This document shows, one piece after another, positions 61,327 through 64,000 of a stretch of 64,000 nucleotides of DNA. The first letter of the stretch is position 1. Every line of letters starts with the position of its first letter. This DNA is from a virus. The position numbers and the translations under genes were made by a program. The notes beneath the pieces were generated by a model. The model had not been told where the DNA came from and did not search any database. It worked only from the letters and a program-made list of their open reading frames with translations. The stretch is taken from IMG/VR virus record IMGVR_UViG_3300048592_001221, positions 1 through 64,000 of that record. One strand, 5' to 3'.

Positions 61327-61692
61327 TCAGCCTATCCAGGTTTCGACGACATCCGACGGGTCAAGGATCCCCTTGCTATAGCGCCGCGCGCCCTCAGGGA
61401 TTACCGTCCTTGCGTTTTCGATATCGTCAGCCTCATGATAATGCTGCCAGTAGGGCTTTCCGCCAACCTCCATGAATTTTTTTACGATAAAAACCCTCCG
61501 CCCCTCGAAGGCTTCGGTGACTGAAAACTTCGATCTTTCCGGCCGCTTCGGACGCTGCAGTTGGCAGTCCGGGCAGATGTGGGAAAGGAGCGGCACGACC
61601 GCATAGAAAGTCTTTTGGCAGGAGAGACATTCTATGGCAATGTCCCGGTTCTCCGAGAGGCACCTACGGCTTCTGCGTCTTTGGGTGATCAT
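61327..61692 (-). CDS. Zinc-ribbon protein, 121 aa
   Basis: I-E-C-L-S-C-Q-K-T-F near residue 22 and H-I-C-P-D-C-Q-L near 40 form a zinc ribbon, followed by a strand-rich C-terminal half (VFIVKKFMEVGGKPYWQHYH). Basic N-terminus (QRRRSRR). GGATGGAG lies upstream of ATG 61692. It overlaps the upstream gene by 29 bases. Confidence 0.55.
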   Translation of the reverse strand: MITQRRRSRRCLSENRDIAIECLSCQKTFYAVVPLLSHICPDCQLQRPKRPERSKFSVTEAFEGRRVFIVKKFMEVGGKPYWQHYHEADDIENARTVIPEGARRYSKGILDPSDVVETWIG

Positions 61693-61933
61693 TCTCCATC
61701 CCTCCTAATACGGAATCATAGCCCTCAAGAGCCTTTGCCATACTCAAAAGCATAGCTCTCGTTTCGGCAAGAATACCAAGAACCTTGTCGGGGTCGTTTA
61801 TCTGCCGCAGGTAATCCTTTTGCAGATATGATGCCAGTCTTTCCAGATCCTCCCTCGGCGGCAGGCGCGAGCGGAGGAGAAAGACGCTCAGCCGGGGGGA
61901 TTTCTCTGACAGATCGCCTTCGTCGCCCCTCAT
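61664..61933 (-). CDS. Hypothetical helical protein, 89 aa
   Basis: Not recognised. Two helices (REDLERLASYLQKDYLRQIN; LGILAETRAMLLSMAKALEG) and a polar tail. It overlaps both neighbours by a few bases. Confidence 0.5.
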   Translation of the reverse strand: MRGDEGDLSEKSPRLSVFLLRSRLPPREDLERLASYLQKDYLRQINDPDKVLGILAETRAMLLSMAKALEGYDSVLGGMENDHPKTQKP

Positions 61934-62130
61934 GGGCCCCCGCCCTGCCCCGAAAGCTCCCGGTTATATGACCGAAAGTCAAAGAGACCTTCATTCTGTG
62001 AGTTCGGGAATAAGGATAAACCCCTGCCGGATTCACCCCAAACCCAATACTGACGGGCTTTTCCGACTTCAGCGCCGCCGCCTGACGAGGCGAGGTCTTT
62101 TCTACTCCAACTGGAAATATTTGTACTCAT
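61930..62130 (-). CDS. Hypothetical small protein, 66 aa
   Basis: Not recognised. Serine/glycine/arginine rich with a few aromatic residues; may be disordered. It shares four bases with each neighbour (start 62130, stop 61930), and this regular coupling is the main support for its reality. Confidence 0.45.
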   Translation of the reverse strand: MSTNISSWSRKDLASSGGGAEVGKARQYWVWGESGRGLSLFPNSQNEGLFDFRSYNRELSGQGGGP

Positions 62131-62351
62131 CTTTTTGCTCTCCGCTCATTTTTTTGTCCGGCGCGCTCACGACCCTCTTTGGTCCGGGGGTCGGGCTCTC
62201 TGCCAGGAGTCGCATCGTAAAGCGCCCATTCAGTTTCGAGTTCGGAGAGTCGCAGCCTAAGAGAGCGCACCTCTTTTTCGAGGCGATCGACTCTCGACGC
62301 GTGACTGCAGGCAGCAAGGAGCAGAGGGAGAACTAAAAAAAATCGAAGCAT
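62127..62351 (-). CDS. Small coiled-coil lipoprotein, 74 aa
   Basis: M-L-R-F-F-L-V-L-P-L-L-L-A-A-C is a lipoprotein signal (lipobox L-A-A-C), so the mature protein has an N-terminal lipidated cysteine at about residue 15. A coiled coil follows (RVDRLEKEVRSLRLRLSELE) and a charged disordered tail. Outer-spanin (Rz1) proteins of some phages are short lipoproteins, though usually proline-rich; an adhesion or exclusion lipoprotein is equally possible. No inner-spanin partner overlaps it. Confidence 0.55.
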   Translation of the reverse strand: MLRFFLVLPLLLAACSHASRVDRLEKEVRSLRLRLSELETEWALYDATPGREPDPRTKEGRERAGQKNERRAKR

Positions 62352-62352
62352 G

Positions 62353-62904
62353 CTACACCATTGGCGCAAGCACCTCAAAGAGCAACCGTGTCAGCCGCTG
62401 AAGGTCCTCCTCCTGGATCGACCATTCGAGCCGAATCTCCTGCGCCTTGAAAGTGAAGGTCTTGATCTCCCAGTCCCGCTGCGGCTTCCAGATATCGACC
62501 TTGATGCGTTTCGGGATGACCTTATTCATGGTTTGTGCCACGGCATACATAACGTGCTGATCGGAAACCTTCCATGGCCGCCGGATCTGGGCAGGCTCTA
62601 TATGCCAGACAAAGGCGTCGTCATGCCAGCCGGACCAGATGCGGACAAAGCCGGAAACCTCCTGGCTGAGATTTTTCGGCCCTTTTACGGCGTCGGGCTT
62701 GCCCGAGATGAGTTTGCGACTCGACTCCTTTGGGGCACCCGGGAAAAGTTCCTCGGAGACGTTTTGCGAGATGGCCTCGAAAAACTGCTCCACATCTTCT
62801 TTCGGCGTGTCGTAAATTTCTCGAAGCAAAGCCTTTCTGGACGAACTCGAATGCTCTTTTCCAAAAAACTCGTCGAGTAACATCCCCTTCTTTGATTTTG
62901 ACAA
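62353..62904 (-). CDS. Hypothetical protein, 183 aa
   Basis: Not recognised. Helical N-terminal third (SRKALLREIYDTPKEDVEQF), then beta rich: V-S-G-F-V-R-I-W-S-G-W-H-D-D-A-F-V-W and W-E-I-K-T-F-T-F-K-A-Q-E-I-R-L-E-W. It ends one base before the lipoprotein start. GGAGGACAATC lies upstream. Confidence 0.55.
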   Translation of the reverse strand: MSKSKKGMLLDEFFGKEHSSSSRKALLREIYDTPKEDVEQFFEAISQNVSEELFPGAPKESSRKLISGKPDAVKGPKNLSQEVSGFVRIWSGWHDDAFVWHIEPAQIRRPWKVSDQHVMYAVAQTMNKVIPKRIKVDIWKPQRDWEIKTFTFKAQEIRLEWSIQEEDLQRLTRLLFEVLAPMV

Positions 62905-62931
62905 CGATTGTCCTCCGTGAAAACACCAATT

Positions 62932-63387
62932 TTACGCGGGAAGGCTTAACGGCACCTTTACCTCAAAGAGCTCGTTTATCATGCGTTGAGCTTCCATGTA
63001 AGGGTAGACGCCGTAAGCCTTTCGAGCATCCAAAATCCCCTCTCTTGTCCAGTTGCCGGACGGCGGCACGTAAGCCGCCGGGACAATGGTCATCGTCCGG
63101 TCCGCCGCGCAGGCAATTACGACAAAGCCCGGAACGCCGGCAAAGCCGAGCGCGATGAGAAAGGTCCTCTGCGGCCCCGACACCGGGTGTCTGAGAGCGA
63201 GACGCTCGCCGGAAGGCAGCTCGGCTATGTGCTTGCACTCGATTGCGACGGCCCGCCCCTCGTGAAACACGAGAAAGTCAGGTATCCCCGTCTTGACCTT
63301 GTCGGCGATCTTTACGGCTTTGAAAGCCTTGCCCATACGGCGGATGTGAGTGGAGAGGTAGCTATTGAAGTCGTTTTCCGTCGCCAT
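62932..63387 (-). CDS. PD-(D/E)XK nuclease, VRR-NUC-like, 151 aa
   Basis: K-T-G-I-P-D-F-L-V-F near residue 34 followed by R-A-V-A-I-E-C-K-H-I is the P-D-x(n)-E-x-K core; an N-terminal helix with a conserved-looking E4 and a downstream Q-R-T-F-L-I helix complete the VRR-NUC/Holliday-resolvase type fold. It may process branched or broken DNA before packaging. Start 63387 has AGGAG upstream. It is coupled by 26 bases to the gene upstream. Confidence 0.7.
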   Translation of the reverse strand: MATENDFNSYLSTHIRRMGKAFKAVKIADKVKTGIPDFLVFHEGRAVAIECKHIAELPSGERLALRHPVSGPQRTFLIALGFAGVPGFVVIACAADRTMTIVPAAYVPPSGNWTREGILDARKAYGVYPYMEAQRMINELFEVKVPLSLPA

Positions 63388-64000
63388 ACTGACTCCTAAG
63401 AGGGAGAATCCAGTCACTTACGTGGAGGCTTGAGTTCGTATTCTTTAGCGAGATCTTGACAAAGCGGGGGTTGTGCTCTTCGCCCGTGACAATGTGTCGG
63501 CTGTCCGCAAAACCTTCAAGCTTTTCCTGGAGCACGAGATGGATCGTCCTGGGGTTGCCGTACAGTAACAGGCGCTCCATCTCAAGGGCGTCCAGAGTCA
63601 CGTGCCGCTCGGAGATTCCGCTAAACCCCTTAAGCTTTTCAAGCGTATGGGGAAGGTAGTTCGCTACGATGCTCACAAGCCAGTCCTCCTCACCTATCCG
63701 CATCTCCATGTGAAGGATGCGGTCGGTAAAGCGAAATCGCCGCCAGCCGTGCTCCTGGATGAAATCAAAAACATTGGATGCGTCGAGCGGGTTTTTTTCG
63801 AGAAGGTCTGTTGTAAACCTCCTATGAAGCTCAAGACAAATCGCCTGATGCTGCGCAATAGCCTCCCAGTAGGCCCTCTCGTCTCTTTCGTTAATAGCCT
63901 TGCAGGCTCCATGTGCGCTGCCCTTGACAAGATCCCTTGCCGTGTCCAGCCCGAAGGTTTGCGCGTCCACAAACGCCGCAAACCCCTCAAACGAGTCTTC
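63362..64000 (-). CDS. Hypothetical protein, partial at right edge
   Basis: The frame is open to base 64000 on the minus strand, so the start lies outside the window; at least 212 residues are visible. A GTG at 63970 is an internal possibility. The visible start is E-D-S-F-E-G-F-A-A-F-V-D-A-Q-T-F-G, helical after that (WEAIAQHQAICLELHRRFTT), with a beta-rich C-terminal third. It is not recognised. Overlaps the nuclease gene. Confidence 0.5.
   Translation of the reverse strand, partial: EDSFEGFAAFVDAQTFGLDTARDLVKGSAHGACKAINERDERAYWEAIAQHQAICLELHRRFTTDLLEKNPLDASNVFDFIQEHGWRRFRFTDRILHMEMRIGEEDWLVSIVANYLPHTLEKLKGFSGISERHVTLDALEMERLLLYGNPRTIHLVLQEKLEGFADSRHIVTGEEHNPRFVKISLKNTNSSLHVSDWILPLRSQYGDGKRLQ

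Noticed and set aside
63950-64000. D-S-F-E-G-F-A-A-F-V at the right edge, similar to the targeting peptide
   Set aside because: It has no tryptophan or K-x-A end, and whether it is near an N-terminus cannot be seen because the gene runs off the window.
1-64000. CRISPR arrays, insertion sequences, integrase or attachment sites
   Set aside because: No regularly spaced direct repeats, transposase or recombinase motifs were seen; the antirepressor-domain protein alone is not evidence for lysogeny.

Overview
The window is part of the genome of a large tailed bacteriophage with a contractile tail (myovirus morphology). The evidence is a chromosome packed with short overlapping genes, a HK97-like head module (prohead protease, scaffold-like proteins, major capsid protein), a neck, an 824-residue sheath and a tube protein. 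No integrase, plasmid replication gene or host housekeeping operon is visible. Several proteins have Sec signal peptides or lipoboxes, which fits a Gram-negative host, but the host cannot be named from the sequence. Both window edges cut genes, and portal, baseplate, tail fibre, helicase and lysis genes are not seen, so the genome is larger than the window.

Layout. 1-348: the 3' end of a probable large terminase. About 0.8-23.6 kb, mostly plus strand: some 60 small, tightly overlapping accessory genes, many separated by intrinsic terminators that sit directly in front of the next ribosome binding site. They include DUF1653, HicA-like, HTH, Lar-like zinc-ribbon, ATP-grasp-like, DUF6973, secreted, lipoprotein, SNase, zincin, DHH phosphoesterase and KH-domain proteins. 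About 23.6-40.4 kb, minus strand: DNA metabolism (RNase HII, DnaQ-like exonuclease, family A DNA polymerase), an antirepressor-domain protein, and a three-gene glycosyltransferase/capsule-type locus (35.3-39.6 kb). About 40.4-59.5 kb, plus strand: the virion module in the order scaffold-like/core proteins, prohead protease, more core proteins, decoration protein, major capsid protein, neck proteins, a DUF1599 protein, sheath, tube, and a cassette of small proteins. About 59.5-64 kb, minus strand: a tRNA-like element, then small hypothetical genes, a lipoprotein and a PD-(D/E)XK nuclease.

The most interesting system is a short N-terminal peptide with consensus M-x-[SD]-F-W-x-G-F-x-K-x-A, shared by at least six otherwise unrelated proteins, repeated at the C-terminus of a NUDIX hydrolase, and present in a variant form (A-F-D-A-G-F-N-K-R-A) twice in a glycine-rich protein. 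It looks like the capsid-targeting peptide of T4 internal proteins, but with a different sequence. The head proteins and the major capsid protein are also rich in K-x-A tripeptides at plausible propeptide junctions. My inference is that K-x-A is the cleavage signal of the prohead protease at 43263-45284 and that the tagged proteins, including the NUDIX enzyme, are packed inside the head and possibly injected into the host.
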